Virus record (IMG/VR): IMGVR_UViG_3300022752_000262
Span: 1-31,294 of that record
Reading direction: 5' to 3' (one strand)
Source: a virus
DNA: 31,294 nucleotides
Numbering within the stretch: the stretch's first letter is position 1; the number at the start of each line of letters is the position of its first letter. Both the position numbers and the translations under genes were made by a program. Below are positions 23,001 to 30,079 of this stretch, one piece after another. The notes beneath the pieces were generated by a model. That model ran no database searches. It saw nothing but the letters and a program-made list of their open reading frames with translations, and had not been told where the DNA came from.

Positions 23001-23371
23001 GTCACTTTGCAAAAGTTTTAGATGGTAAGGTAATTCAAGTTATTGTTGCAGAACCTGAGTTTTTCCAAACATTTGTGGATTCATCCCCGGGTGAATGGGT
23101 TCAAACTTCATACAATACTCACGGCGGAGTTCATGTCAACGGTGGCAAACCTATTCGCAAAAATTATGCTGGAATTGGGTTTGGTTATGACCGAATTCGA
23201 GATGCGTTTATCCCTCCACAACCGTTCCCGTCTTGGACATTAAACGAAGATACTTGTTTGTGGGACCCGCCAGTCTCTATGCCGACAGATGAGCAGTTCT
23301 ATAACTGGGATGAGGCCACTACGTCATGGGTGGTACAGCTAAATCTTTTGGAAGCTAATTCCACAATTTGA
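22997..23371 (+). CDS. Fibre-associated protein, MSHFAKV family
   Basis: A 124-residue protein starting in an ATGA overlap with the fibre stop. The pattern MSHFAKVLDGKVIQVIVAEP, then GEWVQTSYNTHGGVHVNGG, RKNYAGIGFGYDRIRDAFIP and PFPSWTLNEDTCLWDPPV is very common in aquatic phage genomes beside fibre genes. It is small, aromatic-rich and likely beta-structured. It may chaperone fibre assembly or be part of the adhesin; neither is proven. Confidence 0.75.
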   Translation: MSHFAKVLDGKVIQVIVAEPEFFQTFVDSSPGEWVQTSYNTHGGVHVNGGKPIRKNYAGIGFGYDRIRDAFIPPQPFPSWTLNEDTCLWDPPVSMPTDEQFYNWDEATTSWVVQLNLLEANSTI

Positions 23372-23386
23372 TAATGGAAAGAAATA

Positions 23387-23542
23387 ATGGAAATTGCTGA
23401 ACTTTTTCTTAAAGCATGGCCCATACTATTAGGCTTTGTCACCTTAATCATTGTATTATCTAAGCTTGATTTGCGTGTGGCTGTTTTAGAAGAAAAAGTA
23501 AAAACTGCTTTTGATATTATTAATAAAATGAAAGACAAGTAA
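23387..23542 (+). CDS. Small single-TM protein with cytoplasmic coil
   Basis: A 51-residue protein: MEIAELFLKAWPILLGFVTL, then IIVLSKLDLRVAVLEEKVKT and a Lys-rich end. One transmembrane helix is predicted by eye for residues 9-25, followed by a heptad-like helix (LDLRVAVLEEKV). GAAAGAAATA precedes ATG. It lies at the start of the lysis/accessory block, so an accessory holin, antiholin or spanin-like role is plausible but unproven. TAATG links it to the next gene. Confidence 0.65.
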   Translation: MEIAELFLKAWPILLGFVTLIIVLSKLDLRVAVLEEKVKTAFDIINKMKDK

Positions 23543-23709
23543 TGGCAACAAAACCTGCTAACAACTACACAAAGCCAACTTTGCGTAAAAAAATTGTAGC
23601 TGAAGTTAAAGCTGCTGCCACTATGGGTACTGGTGCTGGTGAATGGTCAGCCCGTAAAAGTCAATTGGTAGCAAAGAAATATAAAGCTGCTGGGGGCCGT
23701 TATAAATGA
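23542..23709 (+). CDS. DUF5872-like N-terminal module (WSARKxQLVAKKY)
   Basis: A 55-residue protein starting at the TAATG junction: MATKPANNYTKPTLRKKIVA, then EVKAAATMGTGAGEWSARKS and QLVAKKYKAAGGRYK. The GEWSARKSQLVAKKYKAAGG pattern recalls the front half of DUF5872 proteins, which are usually one longer chain. It overlaps the next gene by ATGA. Both genes are small and basic. I infer a split two-subunit version, not a frameshift error, because both have clean starts and stops. Confidence 0.65.
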   Translation: MATKPANNYTKPTLRKKIVAEVKAAATMGTGAGEWSARKSQLVAKKYKAAGGRYK

Positions 23710-23948
23710 GTAAACTTTCTGCTTCTCAAAAGTCTTTAAAAGACTGGACAGAACAAAAATGGACAACAAAATCTGGTAAGAAATCTTCAGAGACTGGTGA
23801 AAGATATTTACCTAAAGCAGCTATTGCTTCTTTAAGTAATAAAGAATATGCTGCTACTACTAGAGCAAAAAGAGAAGGGAAGAAAGAAGGAAAACAATTT
23901 GTAGCTCAACCAAAAGCTATTGCTAATAAAACTAAAAGGTTTAGATAA
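23706..23948 (+). CDS. DUF5872-like C-terminal module (KWTTKSGK...GERYLP)
   Basis: An 80-residue basic protein. The sequence SLKDWTEQKWTTKSGKKSSE, then TGERYLPKAAIASLSNKEYA and ATTRAKREGKKEGKQFVAQP, matches the second module of the DUF5872-type proteins as I recall them. The preceding gene supplies the first module. It ends in TAATG with the next gene. It is probably a nucleic-acid-associated or virion-packaged small protein; function unknown. Confidence 0.65.
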   Translation: MSKLSASQKSLKDWTEQKWTTKSGKKSSETGERYLPKAAIASLSNKEYAATTRAKREGKKEGKQFVAQPKAIANKTKRFR

Positions 23949-24349
23949 TGCTAGTTAAGAAGCCCATGAAAGACGGAACTGGTAAAGACATTGGTACGCT
24001 TATTGGTATCTTGTTTCTTAGTCGAGAAGTAGCGCATAGAGAACATCTTGCAACCAAAAGCTTTGCTGCTCATATGGCATTAGGAAATTTCTATGACAAC
24101 ATTGTAGAAAGGGCTGATGCCATTACTGAAGCGTATCAGGGAAGAAATCAAGTGTTGATTAAAATTCCTTTTGTTCCTTATACACATGGTGATGTAGACA
24201 TCATTGAATGTCTTAAAGAATTTCAAGCAGAAATAGAAGACATTCGTTACACGGCTGTTTCTAAAGACGACACTCCTATTCAGAATTTAATTGATGAAGC
24301 TGTTGCCACTTTCCTTAGTGTCATTTACAAGTTGACGTTTCTTAAATAA
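23948..24349 (+). CDS. DUF5856-like, possibly ferritin/Dps-type helical protein
   Basis: A 133-residue protein with TAATG coupling to the gene before. The pattern LFLSREVAHREHLATKSFAA, then HMALGNFYDNIVERADAITE and AYQGR, fits the DUF5856 family, thought to be a ferritin-like or Dps-like helical bundle. The His/Glu/Asp spacing (REVAHREH, NFYDNIVERAD) is compatible with a metal site, but I cannot confirm it. Small Dps-like proteins are found in several aquatic phages, possibly for DNA protection. Confidence 0.6.
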   Translation: MLVKKPMKDGTGKDIGTLIGILFLSREVAHREHLATKSFAAHMALGNFYDNIVERADAITEAYQGRNQVLIKIPFVPYTHGDVDIIECLKEFQAEIEDIRYTAVSKDDTPIQNLIDEAVATFLSVIYKLTFLK

Positions 24350-24370
24350 GAAAATTAGAAGGTAATTTTT

Positions 24371-24859
24371 ATGTTTGAGCTTCTTAGCGGTGGTTTGTTA
24401 GGTAGTCTTTTTGGTGGACTGTTTCGTCTAGCACCAGAAGTGCTGAAATTCTTTGATAAGAAGAATGAACGCACTCATGAACTTTCCATGTTCACTCTTC
24501 AAACTGATTTGGAGAAGATGCGTGGTGAGTTTAAAATGGAAGAGAAGTATGTTGACTATTCCTCTAATCAGTTAGATGCAATTAAAGAAGCCTTTAAAGA
24601 ACAGTCAACCACTGCTAAAGAAGCTGGCTGGTTTGTCTCTGCTGTGTCTGCTCTAGTTAGACCCGGAATTACATGGGCTTTGTTCTTTATGTATGCTGCT
24701 GTAAAAGCGGCTGCTATGGCTATGGCTTACTCTTCTGGGGCAGACTGGACAAATGTAGTTACGGCTGTATGGACAACAGATGATTTTGCTTTGTTTAATA
24801 TGGTCATTTCTTTTTATTTTGTTGGAAGACCGATTGAAAAATATAATGCAACAAAATGA
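24371..24859 (+). CDS. Holin, 3-TM type (gene-transfer-agent holin family)
   Basis: A 162-residue inner-membrane protein that would open holes for the endolysin. Its N-terminal amphipathic part (LLGSLFGGLFRLAPEVLKFF, with DKKNERTHELSM) and the VRPGITWALFFMYAAVKAAA segment (96-115) match the 3-TM holin family best known from gene transfer agents. A last hydrophobic helix lies near 139-155 (FALFNMVISFYFVGRPI). Between them is a charged helix. AGAAGG lies 8 nt before ATG. The holin-HNH-endolysin order supports the lysis call. Confidence 0.7.
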   Translation: MFELLSGGLLGSLFGGLFRLAPEVLKFFDKKNERTHELSMFTLQTDLEKMRGEFKMEEKYVDYSSNQLDAIKEAFKEQSTTAKEAGWFVSAVSALVRPGITWALFFMYAAVKAAAMAMAYSSGADWTNVVTAVWTTDDFALFNMVISFYFVGRPIEKYNATK

Positions 24860-25476
24860 AAGTCTGTTCAAAATGTAAAGAACAAAAAGATGTCGGATTT
24901 TTCTATCTAAGAAAAGGAAAGCCTGACTCTTGGTGTAAAATGTGTTATAAAGATGCTAATACAAAATATGTTAAAACAGATGAGTGGAAAATAAAGAAGA
25001 AGGGTAACGCAAATAAACCAGAAAACAAAATTAAGAAAGCGTTAGCAGATAAGTTGTACCGAGAAAATAATATGTCAGCTATTAAAGAAAGTAAAAAACA
25101 ATACTATATTAATAATAAAGACACCATATCAAAAAAAGTTTCTGCTCGTTATCAAGTAAATAAAGAACATGTAAAGACTAATGTTTTATTGTGGAAAACA
25201 AAAAATAAAGACAAGGTAAACGCTTATGTTATGCATAGGTTAACTACAAAAAAACAAGCATGTCCTAAATGGCTAACAGAAGATGACAAATGGATGATTG
25301 AAGAAGCTTATTCTTTGGCTAAACTTAGAGAACAAATTGTTGGAGGGGTGTGGCATGTTGACCACATTATTCCTTTACAGAACAATATAGTATGCGGTAT
25401 GCATGTTCCGTGGAATTTACAAGTAATACCAGAGTCTGTAAATTGTTCTAAAAGAAATACTTTTGTTCAACAATGA
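24856..25476 (+). CDS. HNH endonuclease with zinc-ribbon N-terminus
   Basis: A 206-residue protein overlapping the holin stop by ATGA. Cysteines C4, C7, C27 and C30 form a likely zinc finger. A basic, lysine-rich linker follows. The nuclease core is WHVDHIIPLQ (residues 166-175, D169/H170), VCGMHVPWNLQVIPESVN (179-196) and CSKRN (197-201). The HNH set is complete by eye (H170, N187, N196). Such nucleases are typical free-standing homing-type genes in phages. Its insertion between holin and endolysin suggests mobility, although its base composition matches its surroundings. It could instead assist packaging. Confidence 0.8.
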   Translation: MKVCSKCKEQKDVGFFYLRKGKPDSWCKMCYKDANTKYVKTDEWKIKKKGNANKPENKIKKALADKLYRENNMSAIKESKKQYYINNKDTISKKVSARYQVNKEHVKTNVLLWKTKNKDKVNAYVMHRLTTKKQACPKWLTEDDKWMIEEAYSLAKLREQIVGGVWHVDHIIPLQNNIVCGMHVPWNLQVIPESVNCSKRNTFVQQ

Positions 25477-25943
25477 CAACAGAAGCGATCACCATTGCTG
25501 CCAACGTCTTAGTAAAACCTTTTGAAGGATATGCTAAAAGACTTCCCAATGGCGATTGTAAAGCCTATCCAGATCCCGGTACTAAAGGACATCCTTATAC
25601 TATTGGGTGGGGCTGTACCGGATCTGATATAACGCCTGATACTGTCTGGACCGAAAAGAAAGCACAAGAAGAGCTAGATAAACATCTTCTTTATTTTGCA
25701 AGTCAAGTGGCTAAGCTTTCTCCTTCTTTGTTAAAGACAGAGCCAAGAAGATATGCAGCAATTATTAGTTTTGCTTATAATTGCGGAGTTGGTAATTATA
25801 GGATTTCTACATTAAAAAAACGGATTGATAGCAACAATTGGGAAGGCGCACAAGAAGAAATTGTTAAGTGGAACAAAGCTGCTGGTAGGGTGTTAGCAGG
25901 ACTAACTAAGAGAAGACAAGCTGAAGCTTCTTTACTTTCTTGA
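25473..25943 (+). CDS. Endolysin, GH24 lysozyme
   Basis: A 156-residue muramidase cutting peptidoglycan at lysis. The T4-lysozyme-type motif is seen as VKPFEGYAK with E18, AYPDPGT with D34, and YTIGWG with T43. Later blocks are RRYAAIISFAYNCGVGNYRI and VKWNKAAGRVLAGLTKRRQA. The E-to-D spacing is longer than in T4 lysozyme. There is no signal or membrane-anchor segment, so export depends on the upstream holin. The ATG at 25473 overlaps the HNH stop by 4 nt. It shares TGATG with the next gene. Confidence 0.88.
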   Translation: MTTEAITIAANVLVKPFEGYAKRLPNGDCKAYPDPGTKGHPYTIGWGCTGSDITPDTVWTEKKAQEELDKHLLYFASQVAKLSPSLLKTEPRRYAAIISFAYNCGVGNYRISTLKKRIDSNNWEGAQEEIVKWNKAAGRVLAGLTKRRQAEASLLS

Positions 25944-26158
25944 TGGAAACTAACATGAGTGAAATTGATCCTTTTTCTTATGGACAATTAACAGCTAAAG
26001 TGGAAAGCTTAGAAAAGAAAGTGGATAAACTAGAGCAGGGTGTTACTCAGCTATTAGAACTAGCTAACAAAAGCAAAGGTGGCTTTTGGGTAGGTATGGT
26101 TATTGCTTCCTTTATTGGGGGCGTTATTACATTTGCCATTGATAAGCTATTTAAATAA
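25943..26158 (+). CDS. Coiled coil plus C-terminal TM protein, lysis-associated
   Basis: A 71-residue protein read from the ATG in the TGATG junction with the endolysin; an ATG at 25955 (MSEIDPFSYGQL) is an alternative start. Residues 20-45 (VESLEKKVDKLEQGVTQLLE) are a heptad coil, and residues 49-67 (WVGMVIASFIGGVITFAI) form one hydrophobic helix. The topology recalls haemolysin XhlA-type or small holin partners. Its place immediately after the endolysin supports a lysis role, unproven. Confidence 0.65.
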   Translation: METNMSEIDPFSYGQLTAKVESLEKKVDKLEQGVTQLLELANKSKGGFWVGMVIASFIGGVITFAIDKLFK

Positions 26159-26175
26159 GACAAGGCTTTAAGCTA

Positions 26176-29100
26176 ATGGAACAAAACTTTACCGAAACTC
26201 AAAAAGAAATTGTTGCACGTAAATTGGGATATGAAGGCCCAATGAATATGTTTGACAAGTTTCTTGAGTCGGATGCTGGCGCACAACAAAGATATGGGAA
26301 AGTTGTTTCCGCTATTGGGCCAAAGATGCGTAAAGGCGGGATGGTAAAGAAGTTTGTTGCTGGTGGTGATGTAAGCGGTGGCGGTCATTGGGAATATATT
26401 GATCCGGGTCCGGGTAGTGGCGCTGACCCATATGCCGTGTGGGTTGTCGATACACCTTCGAAAACAACGACAACCACTGGCGGCACGACAGGGACAACCA
26501 CAACTACTGGTGGTTATGGACCATCATATGTCTATGGGCCAGATGGTACACGTTATTCAAGCTATGGTGACGCTATAGCTGCTGGTGTTTACAACGCTTC
26601 TACTACTCCTCCTGTTAAGACAGGGACAACCACTGGCGGCACGACAGGGACAACCACTGGCGGCACGACAGGGACAACCACTGGCGGCACGACAGGGAAA
26701 ACCAATACCGGAGGAGCAGCCGATATTGTTGCTGGTGGTGGTCCTACAATGGGAACTAAGCCGGTTGCTACTGCTTCACAAACCGCTACAACTGACTTAG
26801 GTGCAGATGTTGTTAAAGCTAGTACAGCAACTACAGGAGCTACAACAGGCACTATAGCAACTGCTGGTACTGCTGCTGCGCCCACTGCTATTAGCACTGG
26901 AGCTATTCCAACAGAAACAGCACAAACAACTTTAGAAACAGCACAGGCTAAACAAACAGCAGCGGCTGGAAAAGTTTCTGAGGAAGCTAAAGTAACAGCA
27001 CAACAAGGAGCAGTTTCTCCTCAAGCTGTTGCTGCTGCTCCTATAGCCCCAGCAGGGGCAAAGGTAGTTGGACCCGCAGCTAGAACTCTTGGTGCAGGAG
27101 AAACAGCAGCAGCAGCTACAAAGGCTGATATTACTGTTCCAACAGCACAGGCACAAACTACTGCAAAGACATTTGAAACAACTGCTGCCCAATTTGCTGG
27201 AGCAACACCAGAGACTCAAGCAGCAGACACTTATAATGTAGCAGCTACTAAAATTGCTGAATTAGCTCCAACTAAAGTTGAAGCGGCTGCTAAAGCAGCA
27301 GCAATACCAACAGCACAAGCAGCAACTACTGGAAGAGTGTCAACTGTTGAAGGAGCTACAAGAGAAATTACTTCTAATGAACTTGTTGATTTAGAAGCTC
27401 AAAAACTTCAAATTAAAGACGCTGTTCAAGCCACAGCAGCAACAATGGCTGAACTCGATAAAGCCTCTATAGCAGTGGCTCAGCAAGGAAGTTTTAGTCA
27501 GGTAATGGCAACTGTTCAACAAGGCGCTGTAGACGCTGCCAGCACCGTTCAAGGGCAGCTTGCAAACCTTATGGCTCAATTCAATAACGGCACTCCTGCA
27601 TGGGCTGCTGGGGCCATTAGAACCGCTAATGCTGCTATGGCTGCTAGGGGGTTAGGTAGTAGCTCTATGGCTGGTGCTGCCATTGTTCAAGCAGCGATGG
27701 AAAGTGCTACACCAATTGCAGCTAAAGATGCTGAGACATTTGCCAATATGAATTTGGCAAATTTGAACAACAGACAACAGACAGCGTTGGCTAATGCTGC
27801 TGCTGGTCAAAATCTTGAAATAGCAAATTTAAGTGCTAGGCAGCAAACAGCTTTACAGAATAGTGCTAATTCTTTTGCACTACAAAGTGCAAACCTTTCT
27901 AATCAACAGGCTGTTGTTCTTGCTAACGCTCAACTTAAAGCTGGTGTTCAGCTTAAGAACTTAGACGTTGCTACACAAACAGCAATTGTTAATGCTGCTA
28001 AATACGCTGAAACTAATAATATTAATTTATCTAACAGACAACAGGCTGCTTTGCAGAAATCTGCTGAGAATATGCAGATTGATTTAACAAATCTTAATAA
28101 CACGCAGCAAGCAGCCATTGCTAATTTACAAGTGAGAGCATCCATCACTGGGCAAGAACTAACCAACGAACAGCAAATGGCAATGCTTAAAAGCACACAA
28201 ACTTTTGAAGCTGCTAAGTTTGATGCTACTAGTAAACAACAAGCTTTCTTGCAAGATGCACAGGCACAAGCTGCTCTTCAAGGAAAGGTATTGGATAATA
28301 AACAACAAACAGCATTGTTTAATGTTTCTACCAAGCTTGAAGAAAGAAAAATTAATCTTACCAATGAACAACAAACTAAGTTGTTTAATACAACAAATGC
28401 TCTTACTATTGAGACAACCAATCTTTCTAACAAGCAACAGACAGCCTTGTCAAATGCACAGATTGATGCTGCTTTAGCAGGGCAAGAGCTTAGCAATAAA
28501 CAGCAAGTTAATATTACTAATGCTGCTAAAGTTTCTGAAATTGCAAACTTAAACTTCACAACAGCTCAACAAAATGCTCTTGCTAATGCTCAGTTTATTC
28601 AACAAATTAATTTAGCTGATCTGTCTAACAAACAAGCAACTGTATTGGCTAATGCTGCTACATACGCTGCAATGGATATGAAAAATCTTGATGCTAAACA
28701 ACAGGCTGCTGTTGTCAATGCTCAAGCATTCCTTGCAATGGACATGCAAAATTTAAATAATTCACAGCAAATGGCTGTTATTAAGTCACAGGAAATTTCA
28801 CAAGCTATTCTCACTGATGCTGCTGCTAAAAATGCAGCGGCAATTACTAGTGCTTCTAATAAACTTGATGCAGATAAAGTGAATGCTCAACTTACGGCAG
28901 CTACAAATCAATTTAATGCTGCTGAGCAAACTAAAGTGTCTATTGCTAATCAAGCACTTTCTGCTGATATTTCTAAATTTAATGCTCAGCAAGCAAATGC
29001 AAGAGAAGAGTTTAATGCTAATTTAGGAACACAAGTAGAAATTGCCAACTCTAAACTTCTGGCTGAAGTTTCTGTAGCAAATACAGCAGCTACTAATGCT

Positions 29101-29400
29101 GCCAACACTGTTAATGCAAAAAATGCCACAGACCTCACTGCTGCTGAGTATGCTCAAGCCTCTCAGACATATAGAGATACATTAACACTGTCTTGGAAAA
29201 CTGGTGAGAATGAGTTTGATAGGTCAGCAGAAATCATTAAAACCACCATCTCTGCCAATGCGGGCATTGCATCAGCAACTATTAAAGCAGATGCAGATGC
29301 GTCTGCCGCTATTGGTCAGGGAGCAATTGATTTGCTAAAGGATGCTAGCTCTATTACTAATAATATTGATAAGTTTGCAACTTGGTTAGGAAGTAGATAA
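26176..29400 (+). CDS. Large repetitive internal/ejection-type virion protein
   Basis: A 1074-residue protein. Residues 1-60 include RKGGMVKKFVAGGD, the KGGxV motif again. Residues about 95-185 are Thr/Gly-rich, with 24-bp DNA repeats. Residues 190-450 are Ala/Thr/Gln low-complexity. Residues 529-880 are sixteen consecutive 22-residue units with consensus NLSNKQQTALxNA, that is two 11-residue turns each. The C-terminal 190 residues are helical (FNAQQANAREEFNANL). I recall similar 'NLNNxQQxAxxNAQAF' proteins in cyanophages and other marine phages. A long rod or internal ejection protein is likely. AAGG precedes ATG. Confidence 0.75.
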   Translation: MEQNFTETQKEIVARKLGYEGPMNMFDKFLESDAGAQQRYGKVVSAIGPKMRKGGMVKKFVAGGDVSGGGHWEYIDPGPGSGADPYAVWVVDTPSKTTTTTGGTTGTTTTTGGYGPSYVYGPDGTRYSSYGDAIAAGVYNASTTPPVKTGTTTGGTTGTTTGGTTGTTTGGTTGKTNTGGAADIVAGGGPTMGTKPVATASQTATTDLGADVVKASTATTGATTGTIATAGTAAAPTAISTGAIPTETAQTTLETAQAKQTAAAGKVSEEAKVTAQQGAVSPQAVAAAPIAPAGAKVVGPAARTLGAGETAAAATKADITVPTAQAQTTAKTFETTAAQFAGATPETQAADTYNVAATKIAELAPTKVEAAAKAAAIPTAQAATTGRVSTVEGATREITSNELVDLEAQKLQIKDAVQATAATMAELDKASIAVAQQGSFSQVMATVQQGAVDAASTVQGQLANLMAQFNNGTPAWAAGAIRTANAAMAARGLGSSSMAGAAIVQAAMESATPIAAKDAETFANMNLANLNNRQQTALANAAAGQNLEIANLSARQQTALQNSANSFALQSANLSNQQAVVLANAQLKAGVQLKNLDVATQTAIVNAAKYAETNNINLSNRQQAALQKSAENMQIDLTNLNNTQQAAIANLQVRASITGQELTNEQQMAMLKSTQTFEAAKFDATSKQQAFLQDAQAQAALQGKVLDNKQQTALFNVSTKLEERKINLTNEQQTKLFNTTNALTIETTNLSNKQQTALSNAQIDAALAGQELSNKQQVNITNAAKVSEIANLNFTTAQQNALANAQFIQQINLADLSNKQATVLANAATYAAMDMKNLDAKQQAAVVNAQAFLAMDMQNLNNSQQMAVIKSQEISQAILTDAAAKNAAAITSASNKLDADKVNAQLTAATNQFNAAEQTKVSIANQALSADISKFNAQQANAREEFNANLGTQVEIANSKLLAEVSVANTAATNAANTVNAKNATDLTAAEYAQASQTYRDTLTLSWKTGENEFDRSAEIIKTTISANAGIASATIKADADASAAIGQGAIDLLKDASSITNNIDKFATWLGSR
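26621..26698 (+). repeat. Tandem 24-bp repeats, three exact copies
   Basis: Units start at 26621, 26645 and 26669, beginning CAGGGACAACCACTGG and ending CGGCACGA. A partial fourth copy begins at 26693. An earlier related stretch lies at 26470-26501. Each unit encodes eight residues of the Thr/Gly-rich linker. Exact DNA identity implies recent slippage or recombination. It is in frame, so length can vary without breaking the protein. Confidence 0.85.
27760..28815 (+). repeat. Sixteen 66-bp protein repeats of 22 residues
   Basis: Every unit is exactly 22 codons long over 352 residues (529-880), with no insertion or deletion. Conserved positions are N/D-L-S/N-N-x-Q-Q at the start and A/V-x-x-N-A in the middle. 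The DNA units have diverged, unlike the 24-bp linker repeats, so length is under constraint. Twenty-two residues equal two hendecads, expected for a straight or right-handed coiled coil. Confidence 0.8.
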
Positions 29401-29600
29401 TGAAAATGATTAAAGCTTATTTTGTTAAAATTGATGACATCATCAATAAGAAACAATCTAAAAAAACTAAACTAAAAAGTAATAGTTTTCTTTCTCCTCT
29501 TCAAAAAGAAGAAAAAACTACTAATAAAGATTTAACTTTAGTAGCTGAAATTGTAGAAGGAATTAGAGAAGCTAGAGCGGAGATGATGAATGGAAGATGA
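29400..29600 (+). CDS. Small lysine-rich protein, 66 residues
   Basis: It starts in the TAATG shared with the large repeat protein: MKMIKAYFVKIDDIINKKQS, then KKTKLKSNSFLSPLQKEEKT and LTLVAEIVEGIREARAEMMN. The protein is mostly helical and basic in its first half. I recognise no family. It overlaps the next gene by 11 nt, so it is expressed with the virion genes; its own role is unknown. Confidence 0.55.
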   Translation: MKMIKAYFVKIDDIINKKQSKKTKLKSNSFLSPLQKEEKTTNKDLTLVAEIVEGIREARAEMMNGR

Positions 29601-30078
29601 TAAAAATACAGGATCTGCTTCTGACTTTAGAGCCAGTATTCCCGGCATCTCTTGGACAGTGCCTCCTAAGACTTATGCATGGCAGCGTCCTCCTAAATAT
29701 GTAAATACAGTGGATGTAGCCAAGCTTTATATTGATGCTTTTTCTGATCAAGAAATTGCTGATGGTATGTTAGACACTATTAAAAAAGGATACCCATTAG
29801 CTACAATTGCTGAGATGTTAATGCTTAGTGGTGTTGGTAAAGGTAGTCACACTATTGATTCTGGTATTCTTATTACTCCAGTTATTATTGAACTACTAAA
29901 AACACTAGCGGTTATTAATAATGTAGATTTTCATATATTCATGGAAGACAAAGTGCAAAAACAAAAACCAGTGGGTGCTGATATTATTGATGAAGCAATT
30001 AAAAGAGCATTGTCTAGTTTTGAAGAAGAGAAAACAGAAACTTCTAAGTCTGTTGGACTTATGAGTAAGGGAGAATAA
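29590..30078 (+). CDS. Conserved phage structural-type protein (WQRPPKY family)
   Basis: A 162-residue protein with GGAG 8 nt before ATG. The pattern SWTVPPKTYAWQRPPKYVNT, then YIDAFSDQEIADGMLDTIKK, YPLATIAEMLMLSGVGKGSH and ILITPVIIELLKTLA is one I recall from many uncultured phages, next to the large repeat protein. It is helical, without enzyme motifs. Probably a minor virion protein that acts with its two large neighbours. Confidence 0.65.
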   Translation: MEDDKNTGSASDFRASIPGISWTVPPKTYAWQRPPKYVNTVDVAKLYIDAFSDQEIADGMLDTIKKGYPLATIAEMLMLSGVGKGSHTIDSGILITPVIIELLKTLAVINNVDFHIFMEDKVQKQKPVGADIIDEAIKRALSSFEEEKTETSKSVGLMSKGE

Positions 30079-30079
30079 A

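Noticed and set aside
26621-26698. CRISPR-like short regular repeats
   Set aside because: Repeats are tandem without spacers and lie in frame inside a coding gene.
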